64,000 nt of DNA, taken from contig CM066039.1 in the NCBI GenBank assembly GCA_033557465.1, positions 398,183,440 through 398,247,439 of the forward strand, given 5' to 3'. This document shows positions 1 to 11,331 of this stretch, in pieces. Source of the DNA: Ichthyophis bannanicus (Eukaryota > Chordata > Amphibia > Gymnophiona > Ichthyophiidae). Within the stretch, counting starts at the first letter, position 1. The number at the start of each line of letters is the position of its first letter. Under the pieces are notes generated by a model. The model had not been told where the DNA came from. It worked only from the letters and a program-made list of their open reading frames with translations, and made no database searches. A program made the translations under genes and the position numbers.

Positions 1-1319
1 CCCCAGCCCCCGAGCCACGTGCTTAAAGGGTCAGGGTGGACATTATTGTTTTCATCCAAGGGTGAAACTTTTCTTAGCCCAGATGCATGCTGGTACTAGT
101 AGTCCCTTTCTTGAAATAATTAGTTGTGGAAGCCATGTGTAAGGTAAAGGGTAAGGTTTATTCCCATAATGCACAAACAAAGGTTCAACGAAGGAAAACA
201 GGAGTCTCACCTCATTCAGGATTTTCAAAAAGGTATTTACAGAATTCAAAAGTTAGACGTGCTTCACAGTCTTATTAGCTATGCAGGTGTTAGAACAAAC
301 CAGTTCATGGAAACAAAAGCAAGCTTCTTCTTTTAGCTTATCAAAACTGTATTTTAATGTATACCCTGTGAGCTATACTTCTGCCAAGGATTCCAAACTC
401 CCGGCTAGACAAAGTGTACAATCCATGAGACAGTCAGATAGCAATGAATCGGGTTCAGCAGGGTCTATTTGTATCTCCTCCCGTTCTGACGATATATCTG
501 CTGGCCCTGAGCTTTCCTCATGTAATTCTGGCTTCACTTCAGAGCTTCTCTCTAAAACTCTCCAGCCTTGCTCTACCTGGTCTGGAAAACAGGTAACAGG
601 ACTTTTAGTTAGCACTTTTTGTACAGGTTCCCAAACCTCTCTCCAGCTGTGTTTACTGCACTACGGCTCTCTGGCTTCCATGCCTTTCTAGGGCTTGGCC
701 CCAGTTCCTGGTTCAGTGTTGTGTTTCTCAGACTTCTGGGCTAAGTCTTGTGCACCCACCTCTGAACTCCTTGTAGCTCACGTTCAGGAAAGGAAGTATG
801 CAGGTACCTCTGCTCTCTGAGCTGTGCTTCTCTGGTACTTTCTTTATCAGGCACTTTCCAGGTCCCTCTCCTTTCTCTGTCTTCCTTGAAGACTTCTCCC
901 TGGAGCTTTCCACCGTGGAACTGTTTCTCTTGGAACTTGTTCCTTCTCTGGAAGGACCACAAATCCAACTGCCTCTCCTTCTCTCCTCGGAGCCGTCTCC
1001 TTCCTCTCTCTTCTGCGTCTGCTGCTGCCCTTTCTGTCCTGTCTAAGCCATGCTTATAAAGCTGCTTCTCAGTTAGGGTTTCTCTCACCCTGACCAGGTG
1101 TGTCTGATTATCCCTTGAGTTAGTTATTGCATCATCCAAGCTTGGGTGTGTCAGCCTACCCTCTGATTCTTCGTGCTTGCTCCCTCTGGCTGCGCTTTGC
1201 AGTAATTGCACTTTAGGTCTGTCACTTTCTTTAAAGGGATCAGTGATTTTTCCTATCTCCATAGGTTCACTGGCCTCTGCTTCATCACAGTATAAGTTTT
1301 TAAGGGATTTTTCCGGGGA
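1..1319. other. Unassigned DNA, no supported gene
   Basis: I recognise no element or gene here. A minus-strand open frame starting at 1463 runs to 741 (240 codons, rich in Arg, Glu and Gln), but its first part lies in what looks like a DIRS terminal repeat (see next entry). The rest has no recognisable domain, so I do not call it a gene. Short frames at 281-691 (plus) and 373-615 (minus) overlap each other and are equally unsupported. Confidence 0.5.
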
Positions 1320-1500
1320 AACAGGACATGTGTCCATTGGGCTCCACAGAAAAAAGGAAACTGAGCAAGATGGCACCCTTAGGCATGGTAGCATTCCCAT
1401 AGGCTTTCTTTGAAAGCTGGGGAAATGCTCCGCGAGGGCTCTGTCAGCAGCGATGTCACCCATATGTGACGAATGACTTCCTGCTTGTTCCTGGAGAATT
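1320..1500 (-). mobile_element. Possible DIRS-like terminal repeat fragment
   Basis: Read on the minus strand, the segment begins with a CTCC-AGGAACAAGCAGG block followed by CACATATGGGTGACATC. The complete DIRS element further right ends with CTCCTAGGACAAGCAGG, then CACACCTGGTGACATC, the same order of blocks with similar spacing. I infer a remnant terminal repeat of a related DIRS family. No recombinase or RT sequence adjoins it, so it may be a solo end or chance similarity. Confidence 0.35.
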
Positions 1501-1594
1501 TCTTTTGTTAAAAAATGTTGGATGCTTTATTCTTTTTTTAAAAACCCTGTAAAATATAATTCTGCTTTCTTTCAGCCCTCTGAGCTGACAGCTT

Positions 1595-1825
1595 TTATTT
1601 CTTTTTTAGTGCCATCAAGTCAGGGGTGACTCCTGGTGGACCCAGCTGCCTCTGGGTTTTCTTGGCAATGTATCACCGGAAGTAGATTGCCAGCCTTTTC
1701 TTCTGAGGCAATGGAGGGTAAAGTGACTTGCCCAAGGTCACAAGGAGTGCTAGTGGGAACTGAACCCTTGATCTAGATACTAGGCAGTTGCTCTAACCAC
1801 TAGGCTACTCCTCCACTCGCAGTGT
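1595..1825 (-). mobile_element. tRNA-headed SINE, minus strand
   Basis: On the minus strand, a TAGCCTAGTGGTTAG block (1793-1807) matches a Pol III A box and GGGTTCAGTTCCC (1755-1767) matches a B box. They are followed by the phrase CCTTGTGACCTTGGGCAAG that also occurs in the SINE at 39662. The head is tRNA-like and the body diverged. The 3' boundary near 1600 is uncertain. Confidence 0.6.
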
Positions 1826-2600
1826 GTATTAGTGCTGGGCAGATTGTCTCTTTCTTTCCTAATCCGCCCGGAATTTAGATGCTCGTTTTTTGATTGTATG
1901 CTGCTGTGATCAGACATTGCTTATTTTCCTGTTTGTATTTACCCTTACTGGGTTGATATTTTTCCTTTATATTGTGTAAGCAAGCCCCCTCTTTTTGTAC
2001 TGAGGGCTTGTGTGACATTGTCTTCATATTTGTCTTCATATGCATTTCCTTTGGTATTATTTGGATTTAGTCACCTCCTCTTATCAAGTGAATACTTGTA
2101 TTTAACTTCAAAACTCAATAAAAACAAACAAACAAAACCCAGCTTTCTGTGACTCTGAGGGAGAAATAGTAGCTCTCTGCCTCTGCATCTTTGTTACATT
2201 CTCTTTGGGTTGCTTTTCTCCCTTCATGTGCCCTCTATGACTCTAGACCCCACCAAGAGAGCCTGGAAATTTTTAAAAGAGAGCCAGTTTTCTTGACACT
2301 GAAAGAGAAATGGTGCTGTTACCGCCTCTTTCTCCTCCTTTTTCTCTGAGTCTTGTCTCTGCTCTTTGGATGCTTTCTCTATTATGTTTAGAAGTCTTTG
2401 ACTTCAGCAAGGCAGGTTCTGAAGCTAGCACCTTTTTTTCTGATCTTCTCTCCTGAATACAGGAAAGAGCATGCTTCTGGATCACTTGGATTTGTTTTAA
2501 GTTTCCTGACGAGCTGCTGATATCATCAGCCATGGGATTTGGAAGACGTGAGGTAAACCTAGGTTTTTTTAGTTGCTTATGAAACATTGGTGAAACATTG
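1826..2600. other. Unassigned DNA with an A-rich tail
   Basis: No coding frame of note. An AATAAAAACAAACAAAC run at about 2117-2137 looks like the tail of an old plus-strand retroelement, perhaps an L1 3' end, but nothing upstream can be identified. Confidence 0.3.
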
Positions 2601-2603
2601 ATT

Positions 2604-2862
2604 ACTGGAGGATGCAATGAAAGCCGTTAGTGTAACTGGGTTCAAAAGAGGTTTGGATGAGTTCCTGGAGGAAAAGTTCATAAACCATTATTAAAGAGGA
2701 CTGGGAAATCCACTGCTTACCCCTGGGACAAGCAGCATGGAAAGTGTGTGCCTTTGAGAACCTGACAGGTACTTGAGACCTGGTATGGCCACTGCTGGAA
2801 ACAGGATACTGGGCTTGATGGACCCTTGGTCTGAGCCAGTATGGCATCTCTTATGACTCATG
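2604..2862 (+). mobile_element. CR1 LINE, 3' tail only
   Basis: Translated on the plus strand this encodes the C-terminal block of CR1 ORF2 (AVSVTGFKRGLDEFLEEK, then INHY and a stop). The typical 3' tail follows, with TACTGGGCTTGATGGACC and a final CAGTATGGCATCTCTTATG. The same block and tail close the CR1 copies at 9171, 34471 and (reverse) 16650. Severe 5' truncation is usual for target-primed LINEs. Confidence 0.85.
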
Positions 2863-3119
2863 CTTCTGTTTTCTTCCACCTCCAAATGACCCCAGATAGG
2901 CTCTGGCACAAAATATCCAGTTTCACTTTTGCTTGTGAGACTCAGGCGCTTTAGAAACGCTGGTCACCATGGGCTCAGTATTGGGCTCCTGCATCCTAAA
3001 TTTAAATGCTCATCTAGGATACACATTCAGTTTTAAAAATCTAGGGACCCGATCTTCAAAGCCCCAACAGCAGACTGGACAACTAAGGGAGCTAAATGGG
3101 ATACTCAGCAGCACTAGCT

Positions 3120-3295
3120 AATAGTCAGGGCCGACCCAACCATTAGGCAAATTAGGTGGTTGCCTAGAGCAGCAACTTCTGTGGGGAGGCAAAGATCAGT
3201 GTTTTCAAAGCTAAAAAATAGATTTTGACACCCAAGGGGGTGTAAATTTTGCCTAGGGCATCAACACCTTGAACCAATACTGGGGTTGGCTCTGA
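3120..3295. mobile_element. Possible small hAT-like fragment
   Basis: Starts CAGGGCCGACCCAACCATTAGGC and ends near GGGGTTGGCTCTG. The left end resembles the terminus of the hAT at 44942 (CAGGGCCGGCCC, then CCATTAGGCAAGCTAGG). I could not find a convincing 8-bp target duplication, so the limits are soft. Confidence 0.4.
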
Positions 3296-3529
3296 AGATC
3301 GTGCCAGGGAATATCTGAGCACACCTCCTGGTCTGTGGGCAGAAAGACGGCACCTGCCCAGTTATCCCAATATTCAGCCGGGACTTCAGCGGGCAACTTG
3401 GGCCGTCTAATAGGCTATCCTAAGTTGCTATCCACAGAAGTCTCAGCTGACTATTGAGCCAATTGGATAAGTGCCGGCATTTATCTGCTCAGCACCACAG
3501 AGCCAGAAGGTCCTATACGGCTGCTGTAA

Positions 3530-3697
3530 ATAGTTATCTGTAAATAGTTAAACATGTTTTCGTGTATCATAGTTATTGTTGTGCCAAAATGTTCTATGTA
3601 ATTCAATGTTCAATGGTTTTATCTCGTTCTTTGTAAACTGCCCCTGATCTCTGGAAGGGGCGGTATAGAAAAGCACACAAATAAATAAATAAACACT
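3530..3697 (+). mobile_element. L2-type LINE/SINE 3' tail
   Basis: TTGTAAACTGCC, a short spacer, GGGGCGGTATAGAAAAGC and then (AAAT)n is the L2-style 3' end that recurs at 8633, 10085, 16540 and 39880. Only the tail is recognisable, so whether the source was an L2 LINE or a SINE that borrowed its tail cannot be told. Confidence 0.6.
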
Positions 3698-4686
3698 GTC
3701 ACTGAATGTCCTGCTGATATTTCAGCTCTGCAGCTAATCGCTGTGGCATTTAAAAATTGATCACTTTGAATATTGGCTCCTAGGTGCCTAATTTATAAAG
3801 CTAGGCACCTAGATCTAAAATTGGCCCACTAGCTGGTGGCTATGCTCATGTCTGCAGGGTGAAACAATTCATATTTGACCCTCATGCTTTTCAGAGATCA
3901 CTGCATTGCAAATGTTTTCTCTTCAATCCATTTGGTTTAACCAAATCAGCACTAATTAGTTTTCATATCTTTCATAAAAAGGGGACTTTCATTTTAACAG
4001 CAACCAGGACTCCAATTTTTCGGTAATGAAGCTTGGATGTGGATATTTAAAATATTTATTTAGCTGTTGGGATATCCAGCTATACAGATATCTAATCTTC
4101 AAAGTCTTTCTCAAAGCTTTGGTATGATGGTCAGTACCCCTCAGGTAGCCCCCAATATCCTTCATTGATTTCTATTATACCTCTTTCATAAATCATCCAG
4201 GTCACGTTGTAATGAACCCATTTGTTTCACATTCTCTTGCAAACACTAAACAAACTTTTAGTCCTAGCAGTTCTGAAGTCCTGTTTTGCAGCTGACCTTG
4301 GAAACTGAGAAAGTCGTGTCACCTAGTGATCCAGGTTCATGTAATAGAACATTGGTTTCAGCCTCCAGTTTGTTATCAAATCAAATATAAGCTTCTTATC
4401 CTGGCCCACAAATCCCTTTATACTGATGTTTTTCATATCCCTGCTGGATCACTCTGTTCCATTCCCTGGAAATCGTTTGTTTATTCCTCCTGTCTCTCGA
4501 GCAAAACTTGAAAGCTCTAGACATTCAGCGTTTTTCTTCATAGTCTCTGAAGTGATCTGCCCCTTCACTTCCGTCTTGAGACATCTTACAAAAATTTCAA
4601 ATGTGGTCTAAAAACCAACTTGGGTCCCACAATAAACCTTGATTGAAGAACATCTGTGTGTCTGGGGCTGTGGTTGATCTCCACGT
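3698..4686. other. Unassigned DNA
   Basis: AT-rich sequence without a recognisable element or reading frame longer than about 60 codons. Nothing here that I can name. Confidence 0.5.
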
Positions 4687-4900
4687 AAGGTTGCCAACTG
4701 GCTCCATATGCACCTGACAGGCTTGATCCAGTCCTGGGTTTACCCCATTGCATACAGGGACATGTATTCCGATTTCTCCATTGCACTCTATAAGAAAAGC
4801 AAGACTACAAGTAGAATACATGTCCCTGCATGCAATGGGGTAAGCCCGGAAGTGGATCAAGCTTGTGCCGGGCGCATCTGGAATCAATTGGCAACCCTAT
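4687..4900. mobile_element. Foldback hAT-type MITE
   Basis: The two halves are inverted copies. The left arm starts AAGGTTGCCAACTGG and ends at ACATGTATTC; the right arm begins with GAATACATGT and ends CAATTGGCAACCCTAT. About 85 bp pair on each side with a ~40-bp centre. CTCCACGT (4679-4686) and CTGCACGT (4901-4908) look like an 8-bp target duplication with one change, as expected for hAT. There is no coding capacity. Confidence 0.65.
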
Positions 4901-4908
4901 CTGCACGT

Positions 4909-6739
4909 TGCCTTTTTGTTTCTACATATCGAGTGACTACAGAGAATTCCTTTCTCCCCTTTCTTGACGTTTTTACTTAAAACCCACATACCAATAATGG
5001 ATGAGGTTGAGAGCCAGCTACTACCACCTGTAGCAGATGGAGTAGAACGAGAGCAGATAGTACTTAACCGTACTTCCCGCCTGATTTCCTTTCCTATCAA
5101 TTTTATTGGAGTTCCTTCCTTCCTAATGTAAGCCTCACCCACTCTCACGCTACAGCATAGTACAGGCTTCCCCTGGTATAGGAGTAGCTCACGGTAGCTG
5201 GGAAATTTCTACTATTGAACCCACTTCGGGTATGATGGGGGGTCCGGACTGGACTACCCACAAGGGGCACACAGTTTGGAAAATAAATCAAAACTAAAAG
5301 GGATAAGACAAAGGAAAAATTTAGATGATGTGAAATACCAGATTTACCAGGTAAATATTTTTGGTAAGTATGCTAACTGAAATACAAAGATTTCCAGACT
5401 CTGGTACTGAAAGTAAGAAAATTACAATATTTAAATTACAACTGATAAACAAATAAAACAAGATTTGTCTTTTCTTTACAAGTCTGAGTTTCTTTCTACA
5501 GATAATTTTGTTTCTGTAACTCTGTCCTTAAATGCTATTTGAGCTCTAATAAACATGTCTGTGCACAAGTGTACCAGGACTGATCCCCGCGCTCTCTCGC
5601 TGGTGCCCAGTTGTAGAATTACTTCTCGCTCTCACTTGAAATCTGTTTGTTGGTGAAGCAGTCTCTGGGATGTCTCAGCTTTTCTCTCTGGATCTCTTTG
5701 GCTCCTCAGAAAAATAAATGGTGCTGAAATCCCTAATTGACCCTAACCTAATACCAATATAATTTCTTTCCCTAACAAAAATCTAAAAAACAAGCAACTT
5801 GTGTAACTTGTTACTTCAGCAAACTTGCTTTTCTTCTTCAAAAACCTCTGTGACTCATCCCTGCTCCACACAGCACACCTTTCACAACCCTTCTAGTTCG
5901 CATCACAATCCACACTGAGAAATCGCTCGCTTTTAACACTTAACACTCTCCTGTTCCTTAGTTTTCAGTGGGTCTTACACTTACTCTCCACTGCTGTTTC
6001 ACTTTAGGATCTCTCAGCTAAACACACTTCTATTCTTCCCTTCAAATGAGATCCTCTCTTATACTCACACTAACCCTTCAGACTCCCTGTACCCCTTTCC
6101 TACCTTAGTTCACTAAACTGAAAAATAAAACCAAAATCCACTTGTAAACTTTTTTTTTCGCACCTACCTTCCTTCTTTACCTTCCCTTCTTCTCTACCTA
6201 ACCTTCCTTTCCCTCGAGCTTCTAGCTCAGTCTCCACCAACACAATCAAAAATCCTCACAAACAGCTTTCTCCATTCAAACTCTGATTCTTCCTTATCCA
6301 TACACTCAAAACATTCAATTTTACTCTCAATTTCAAGCAAAATAATTCAAAACAGATCCCTGTCATCCACGGGCAGCTCAAGGGGTGGAGGAGGGATCTT
6401 TCTCAAAACTCCAGTCAGGGAATGAACCAAACCAAAAAGCTGATTAGATAATGTGGAGGAAATGCGAGATGTTTGTACACCAATGAACTAAAAGAAAGAG
6501 CAAGAACCGCAGCACCGTTTATAACAACAAATTATAACTCATTTTTATTTTCTTGTTATAAACTGCATTATGGTTCTTGCTTTTTCTTTTTGAACATATA
6601 TTTTGCATCCACAGAACTCCCTTCCTCAACAATGGGTGCAGAGCAGAACCAGGACATTCACCCACAGAACTCAATATCTTAAAAAAAAAAATCTGATTCT
6701 GACCATCTCATTAACAACAAACATTCTCCAGTACCAGGC
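4909..6739. other. Unassigned DNA
   Basis: No gene recognised. From about 5850 to 6330 the plus strand is strongly pyrimidine-rich with many CCTTCC/CTTCCC runs. A run of Ts at 6150 and of As at 6680 may mark old retroelement tails, but no body is identifiable. Confidence 0.45.
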
Positions 6740-6836
6740 ATATTGTGAACTAATACAAACTCTACAACAAAGTCACTAAGGATCTGTAGAGAAAACCTAC
6801 CATACCATACCATACCAGCTCAACTTCCAAAATTCA
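6740..6836 (+). repeat. Diverged relative of the hAT interior
   Basis: The order of words (GAACTAATACAAACTC, AACCTACCATACC, AACTTCCAAAATTCAT) parallels the interior of the hAT at 19126 (GAACTACTACAAACAC, AACCTGCCGTATCC, ACTACCAGGACTCAC). It also parallels 10730-10810. I infer an older copy of the same internal unit. Similarity is modest and judged by eye. Confidence 0.35.
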
Positions 6837-6837
6837 T

Positions 6838-7862
6838 ATAAGAACATAAGAACATAAGATATGCCATACTGGGTCAGACCAAGGTCCATCAATCCCAGTA
6901 TCCTGTTTCCAACAGTGGCCAATCTAGGTCATACATACCTAGCAGTTTCCCCAAAAGACACAGGTTCCGCAATGCTTGTACTGGGTCAAGCATTGATATC
7001 CTGGGTCCCTTCTTAATAATGGTTTATGGACCTTTCCTCCAGGAACTTGTCCAAACCTTTTTTAAACCCAGCTATACTAACAGCCTTTACTACATCCTCC
7101 GGTAACAAATTCCAGAGTTGGATTACATGTTGAGTGAAAACATATTTTCTTTTATTAGACTTAAATAGTTTACCCTGTAGCTTCATTGCATGTCCCATTG
7201 TCTTTCTATATTCTGATAACGTAAACAATCGATCTATGTTTACCCGTTCCACTCCGTTCATTAATTTATAGACTTCTATCATATCTCCCCTCAGCCGTCT
7301 CTTTTCCAGGTTAAAGAGCCCTAACCTTTTTAGCCTTTCTTCATAGGAGTATCTTTCCATCCCCTTTACCATTTTGGTGGCTCTTCTCTGAACCTTTTCT
7401 AATAACTCTATATCCTTTTTAAGATTCGGTGACCAGAATTGCACACAATATTCAAGGTGCGGTCTCACCATGGAACGATATAGAGGCATTATAATATCTT
7501 TTGTTTTATTTTCCATTCCTTTCCTTATGATACCTAGCATTCTATTTGCTCTCTTGGCTGCCGCTGCACACTGGGCCGAGGGTTTTAACATGTTATCCAC
7601 AATGACGCCTAAATCTTTTTCCTCGGTGGTGGTTCCTAATGTGGAACCTTGCATTGTATAACCATAGTTTGGGTTGTTTCTTCCCTAGGTGCATAACTTT
7701 GCACTTGTCCACATTAAATTTCATCTGCCATTTTGATGCCCAGTCTTCTAATTTATCAAGATCCTCTTGCAATTTTCCACAATCCTCTTGGGTTTTAACC
7801 ACTTTAAATAGTTTTGTGTCATCTGCAAATTTGATAACCTCACTTGTTATTCTACTTTCCAG
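6838..7862 (-). mobile_element. CR1 LINE 3' part, minus strand
   Basis: Minus-strand translation gives CR1 ORF2 from the RT active-site region (FADDTKLFKVVKTQ) through the C-terminal domain ([45 protein letters not shown], stop at about 7013), then the 3' tail to 6838. One base insertion near 7677 breaks the frame. It abuts an opposite-strand copy of the same family at 7863 and the two are nearly identical over about 1 kb. The 5' EN and most of the RT are missing. Confidence 0.9.
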
Positions 7863-9171
7863 GTCATTGGCAAAACTAAAGAGTCATGGGATAGGAGGCA
7901 GTGTACTATTGTGGATCAGGAACTGCTTAAAAGATAGAAAGCAGAGAGTAGGGCTAAATGGCCAATTTTCCAAATGGAGAAAGGTGAATAGTGGTGTACC
8001 CCAGGGATCTGTGCTGGGTCCGCTGCTTTTTGACATATTCATAAATGACCTGGAAAGTGGAATAACGAGTGAGGTTATCAAATTTGCAGATGACACAAAA
8101 CTATTTAAAGTTGTTAAAACCCAAGAGGATTGTGGAAAATTGCAAGAGGATCTTCATAAATTGGAAGACTGGGCATCAAAATGGCAGATGAAATTTAATG
8201 TGGACAAGTGCAAGGTTATGCACCTAGGGAAGAACAACCCAAACTATGGTTAAACGATGCAAGGTTCCACATTAGGAACCACCACCCAGGAAAAAGATTT
8301 AGGCGTCATTGTGGATACCATGTTAAAACCCTCGGCCCAGTGTGCAGCGGCGGCCAAGAGAGCAAATAGAATGCTAGGTATGATAAGGAAAGGAATGGAA
8401 AATAAAACAAAAGATATTATAATGCCTCTATATCGTTCCATGGTGAGACCGCACCTTGAATATTGTGTGTTCTGGTCGCCATATCTTAAAAAGGATATAG
8501 CGATTTTAGAAAAGATTCAGAGAAGAGCCACCAAAATGGTAAAGGGGATGGAAGGATACTCCTATGAAGAAAGGCTAAAAAGGTTAGGGCTCTTTAACCT
8601 GGAAAAGAGACGGCTGAGGAGAGATATGATAGAAGTTGTTGTTCTGGTCTGTTGTTATACTGTGAACCGCGCTGATGCTGAATAGAGCGGTATATAAGAG
8701 CCTGTAATAAATAATAAAGAAAATAAATAAATAAAATAAGTCTATAAATTAATGAACGGAGTGGAACGGGTAAACGTAGATCGATTGTTTACGTTATCAG
8801 AATATAGAAAGACTAGAGGACATGCAATGAAGCTACAGGGTAAACTATTTAAAACTAATAAAAGAAAATATTTTTTCACTCAACGTGTAATCAAACTCTG
8901 GAATTTGTTACCAGAGGATGTAGTAAAGGCTGTTAATGTAGCTGGGTTTAAAAAAGGTTTGGACAAGTTCCTGGAGGAAAGGTCCATAAACCATTATTAA
9001 GAAGGGGCCCAGGATATCAATGCTTGAACCAATACAAGCATTGTGGAACCTGTGTCCCTTGGGGAAACTGCTAGGTACATATGACCTAGATTGGCCACTG
9101 TTGGAAACAGAATACTGGGCTTGATGGACCTTGGTCTGACCCAGTATGGCATATCTTATGTTCTTATGTTC
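7863..9171 (+). mobile_element. CR1 LINE 3' part, plus strand
   Basis: Plus-strand CR1 ORF2 begins abruptly at [12 protein letters not shown] and continues through [19 protein letters not shown], an FADD active site and the C-terminal block ending INHY and a stop at about 9000. The standard tail finishes with TCTTATGTTCTTATGTTC. A stop at about 8253 and a ~105-bp insertion at 8633 break the frame. Head to head with the preceding copy it forms a large inverted repeat. Confidence 0.9.
8633..8740 (+). mobile_element. Short L2-tail/SINE insertion in CR1
   Basis: Inserted inside the CR1 codons for [10 protein letters not shown]. It contains TGTGAACCGCGCTGATGC, GCGGTATATAAGAG and an (AAAT)n tail, the L2-style 3' end. 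The flanks ATAGAAGT and AATAAGT may be an imperfect target duplication. Confidence 0.65.
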
Positions 9172-9231
9172 TCCAATCTTCAAGTATTAGAGATGATTTT
9201 AATGATAGTTCACAGATTACTAAGGAGCCTA
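9172..9231 (-). mobile_element. CR1 fragment (EN-RT linker), minus strand
   Basis: The stretch matches 18148-18205 of the large CR1 copy (the segment coding around ICELSLKSSLIPEDW) almost base for base. It is on the same strand as the 6838-7862 copy, so it may be the continuation of that copy beyond the inserted plus-strand CR1, with about 500 bp lost between. Confidence 0.7.
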
Positions 9232-9423
9232 CCCCAAAAAAAGTGTAACTGTAAATACTGCAGCAGGTCCTGGAAAATCCAAACATCTATTTGAAAAGCT
9301 GAAAATTTCAGATTACTACAGTATAAACTCCATGTTAACAGAATACCCAGCCTTGGCCACAAACTCAGAACACAGACCCTCACCAAAGTACAGAATAAGT
9401 GACCATAATCTAATAATAAACAT
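9232..9423 (+). repeat. Diverged hAT-interior-like sequence, left part
   Basis: CAGAACACAGACCCTCACCAAAG and CATAATCTAATAAT parallel 19590-19640 of the hAT at 19126 (GCAGAACATAGACCATCACC, CACAATTTAGAAAT). The RTE insertion at 9424 splits it from the similar continuation at 9811. Confidence 0.35.
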
Positions 9424-9799
9424 GTTGTTGTTGTTAAGTGCCGTCGAGGCGGAGTCGACTCATGGTGACCCTCTGGATAGCTATCCTAAATTGTGTTCGG
9501 TCTTCAGTCAGGTGGCTCATTGTTGACAGACTGGTACCCGTAGCTGCTGTTATTGTATCGATCCATCTCATTGCTGGCCTTCCTGTTTTGCGTTGACCTA
9601 TCTTGCCAAGCATGATGTCTTTCTCTAATGATCTCTCTCTTCGCATGATGTGTCCAAAGTATAAAAGTCAAAGTCTTGTCATCTGAGCTTCTAAAGAAAG
9701 CTCCTCTAGTACCGACTGGTTTGTTCTTCGGGCAGTCCATGGTATACGCAGTATTCGCTGCCAACACCATAATTCAAAGACATCAATTTTTTCCTGTCT
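9424..9799 (-). mobile_element. RTE-type LINE, 3' end
   Basis: Minus-strand translation gives the C-terminal RTE segment (SDDKTLTFILWTHHAKREII region in broken frames, then RQNRKASNEMD). The tail GAGTCGACTCCGCCTCGACG-type sequence ends in (AAC)n. The copy at 40020 carries the same segment intact (YFGHIMRRERSLEKDIMLGK). ATAATAAACAT occurs at 9413-9423 and again at 9800-9810, an 11-bp target duplication that fixes both ends. Heavily 5' truncated and frameshifted. Confidence 0.85.
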
Positions 9800-9810
9800 A
9801 TAATAAACAT

Positions 9811-10084
9811 ATGTAGATAAAAATTAAACTGAAACCCCAAAAAACTCAGATTCTGCATACAATGCAATATCAGAGAAGTAGAAAGAGATGCAGTTCCCTG
9901 TACTGTATAAAATATAAAGATAGCACCAAGACTCTTCATTAAATTGAAAAGAAAATTATTTTCTACCTTTGTTGTCTGACCATTTTATGCTTGATCATGC
10001 TGGTCCCAATCTGAGGTTTCTGCTTTCCTCCCCTCTTAGTGCCCCCCCCCCTGTCTACTTCCTCTCTGGGGCGGCATGAGGGTG
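9811..10084 (+). repeat. Diverged hAT-interior-like sequence, right part
   Basis: AATTAAACTGAAACCCCAAAAAACTCAGATTCTG parallels AATTAAACTGGGAATCCCAAAAGCC in the hAT at 19126, in the same relative position. The match fades after about 9960. Inferred to be the continuation of 9232-9423 beyond the RTE. Confidence 0.3.
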
Positions 10085-10155
10085 ATGTTCAATGTAAACC
10101 GCACTGATGCAGAATAGCGCGGTATATAAGAGAATTAAATAAATAAATACATAAA
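10085..10155 (+). mobile_element. L2-type SINE/LINE tail
   Basis: TTCAATGTAAACCGCACTGATGC, then AGAATAGCGCGGTATATAAG and (AAAT)n. This is almost identical to the tail of the tRNA SINE ending at about 39947, so it is probably a 5'-truncated copy of that SINE. Confidence 0.65.
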
Positions 10156-10885
10156 ATATAAATGTAGAGACATGTGCAGAGATTCATTGCGGCATCATGT
10201 GCATAAATTGAGTATACTTTATTTTAAAATGTATATGTCACCAATCTAAAATCCTAGGTGGCTTCCAAACATGTACATGCAATTTAGTAAAACAGATGTT
10301 ACAATAAAACAAACATAATAAAAAAAACATTAAATTTGATTAATGAGAAGCCACTTACACAGCCCCCCCCCCCCCAATCAGACCATCACCAATCTGCACA
10401 TCAGATTTATTTCATTATGACTAGATTATTGATGAGGAGGGAAAATGAGAAACTAATCTTGGTAGCCATGAATTCAAACACTGGATCGGATTGTGCTAGA
10501 GCAGAAAAAGTCCAGAACTCAGCAGCGGTGAAGCTATCAGGCTACTAAACAAAATTAAACTGAGACATTCCCTTAAAATTTGAAATTTATTTGAATCTGA
10601 ACTGACAAAATATTTTAAATTTCAATCTGCAAGCATAAAGAACACAAAGCTGCAAATCTCAAAGACAATACATATTCCAGTACCCTCCCCCTCCCCCCCC
10701 CAACACCCTAAAGTTGACCTTACCAAGAACCCAGAGTACAGGACCCATAGAGAAAATCTACTATTCCATAATAGCACTAACTTCCAAAACTCACAGAACA
10801 TGGAGCATACCCAAAAAGGGCAACACCACAAATAAATTCTTGCTAGTTTTTTGTTCTATGGATAACAGCTGTAACTAGACTGTTA
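10156..10885. other. Mostly unassigned; hAT-interior-like part at 10610-10850
   Basis: 10610-10850 contains ACCCATAGAGAAAATCTACT, AGCACTAACTTCCAAAACTC and GGGCAACACCACAAATAAA, parallel in order to the hAT interior at 19380-19470. Two poly-C runs (10362, 10690) lie nearby. The rest has no identifiable feature. Confidence 0.3.
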
Positions 10886-11197
10886 TTGTTGCATTCCATG
10901 CAAAACGTCTTGAATTGTAGAAGGACGGTAGATACAGTTTAAGATCCTCATCTTTGTTCACAGAGTGATCCACACTGCTATCCCTCTTCACCTCATCAAT
11001 CAGGTTCACCTTCAAACCCCTCACCGCTCTCTCCAATCCATTCACATCAACCGCATATTCCTTCCCTCCCCATCGCAGGCTCACTTGCAATCCACCCGGT
11101 CCTCCGCATTCTACTTTCTTGGCCCAAAACTTTGGAACTCACTCCCGCCCACCCTTTGACTAGACTCCTCTTTCAAATCTTTTAAAATAAAAATGAA
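10886..11197 (+). mobile_element. L2-like LINE 3' end, first part
   Basis: Plus-strand translation ends with the L2 C-terminal signature (STRSSAFYFLGPKLWNSLPP, stop at 11159). The reading continues as SSFKSFKIKMK up to the insertion of an L1-derived element at 11198. AAAATAAAAATGAA at 11184-11197 recurs at 16224-16237 as the target duplication. The second half resumes at 16238 with codons for THLFCTA. Confidence 0.8.
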
Positions 11198-11331
11198 GGG
11201 GGGCGGAGCCTGATGTCCAGCGGGTTAGACGCTTCGCGCTGAAGCTCCCGAGGGGCCTACTCAGAATCCTGACTTAATACCTGCATAAACTTAATATTTT
11301 GCTCCGAACTTACCGGGGTGCCTTGGGGGGA

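Noticed and set aside
741..1463. 240-codon minus-strand frame as a host gene
   Set aside because: Its start overlaps a probable DIRS terminal repeat, the composition is low-complexity Arg/Glu/Gln, and I see no domain or splice support.
6838..9171. Twin-priming explanation for the head-to-head CR1 copies
   Set aside because: Both copies contain the full 3' tail; a 5' inversion of one insertion would have only one.
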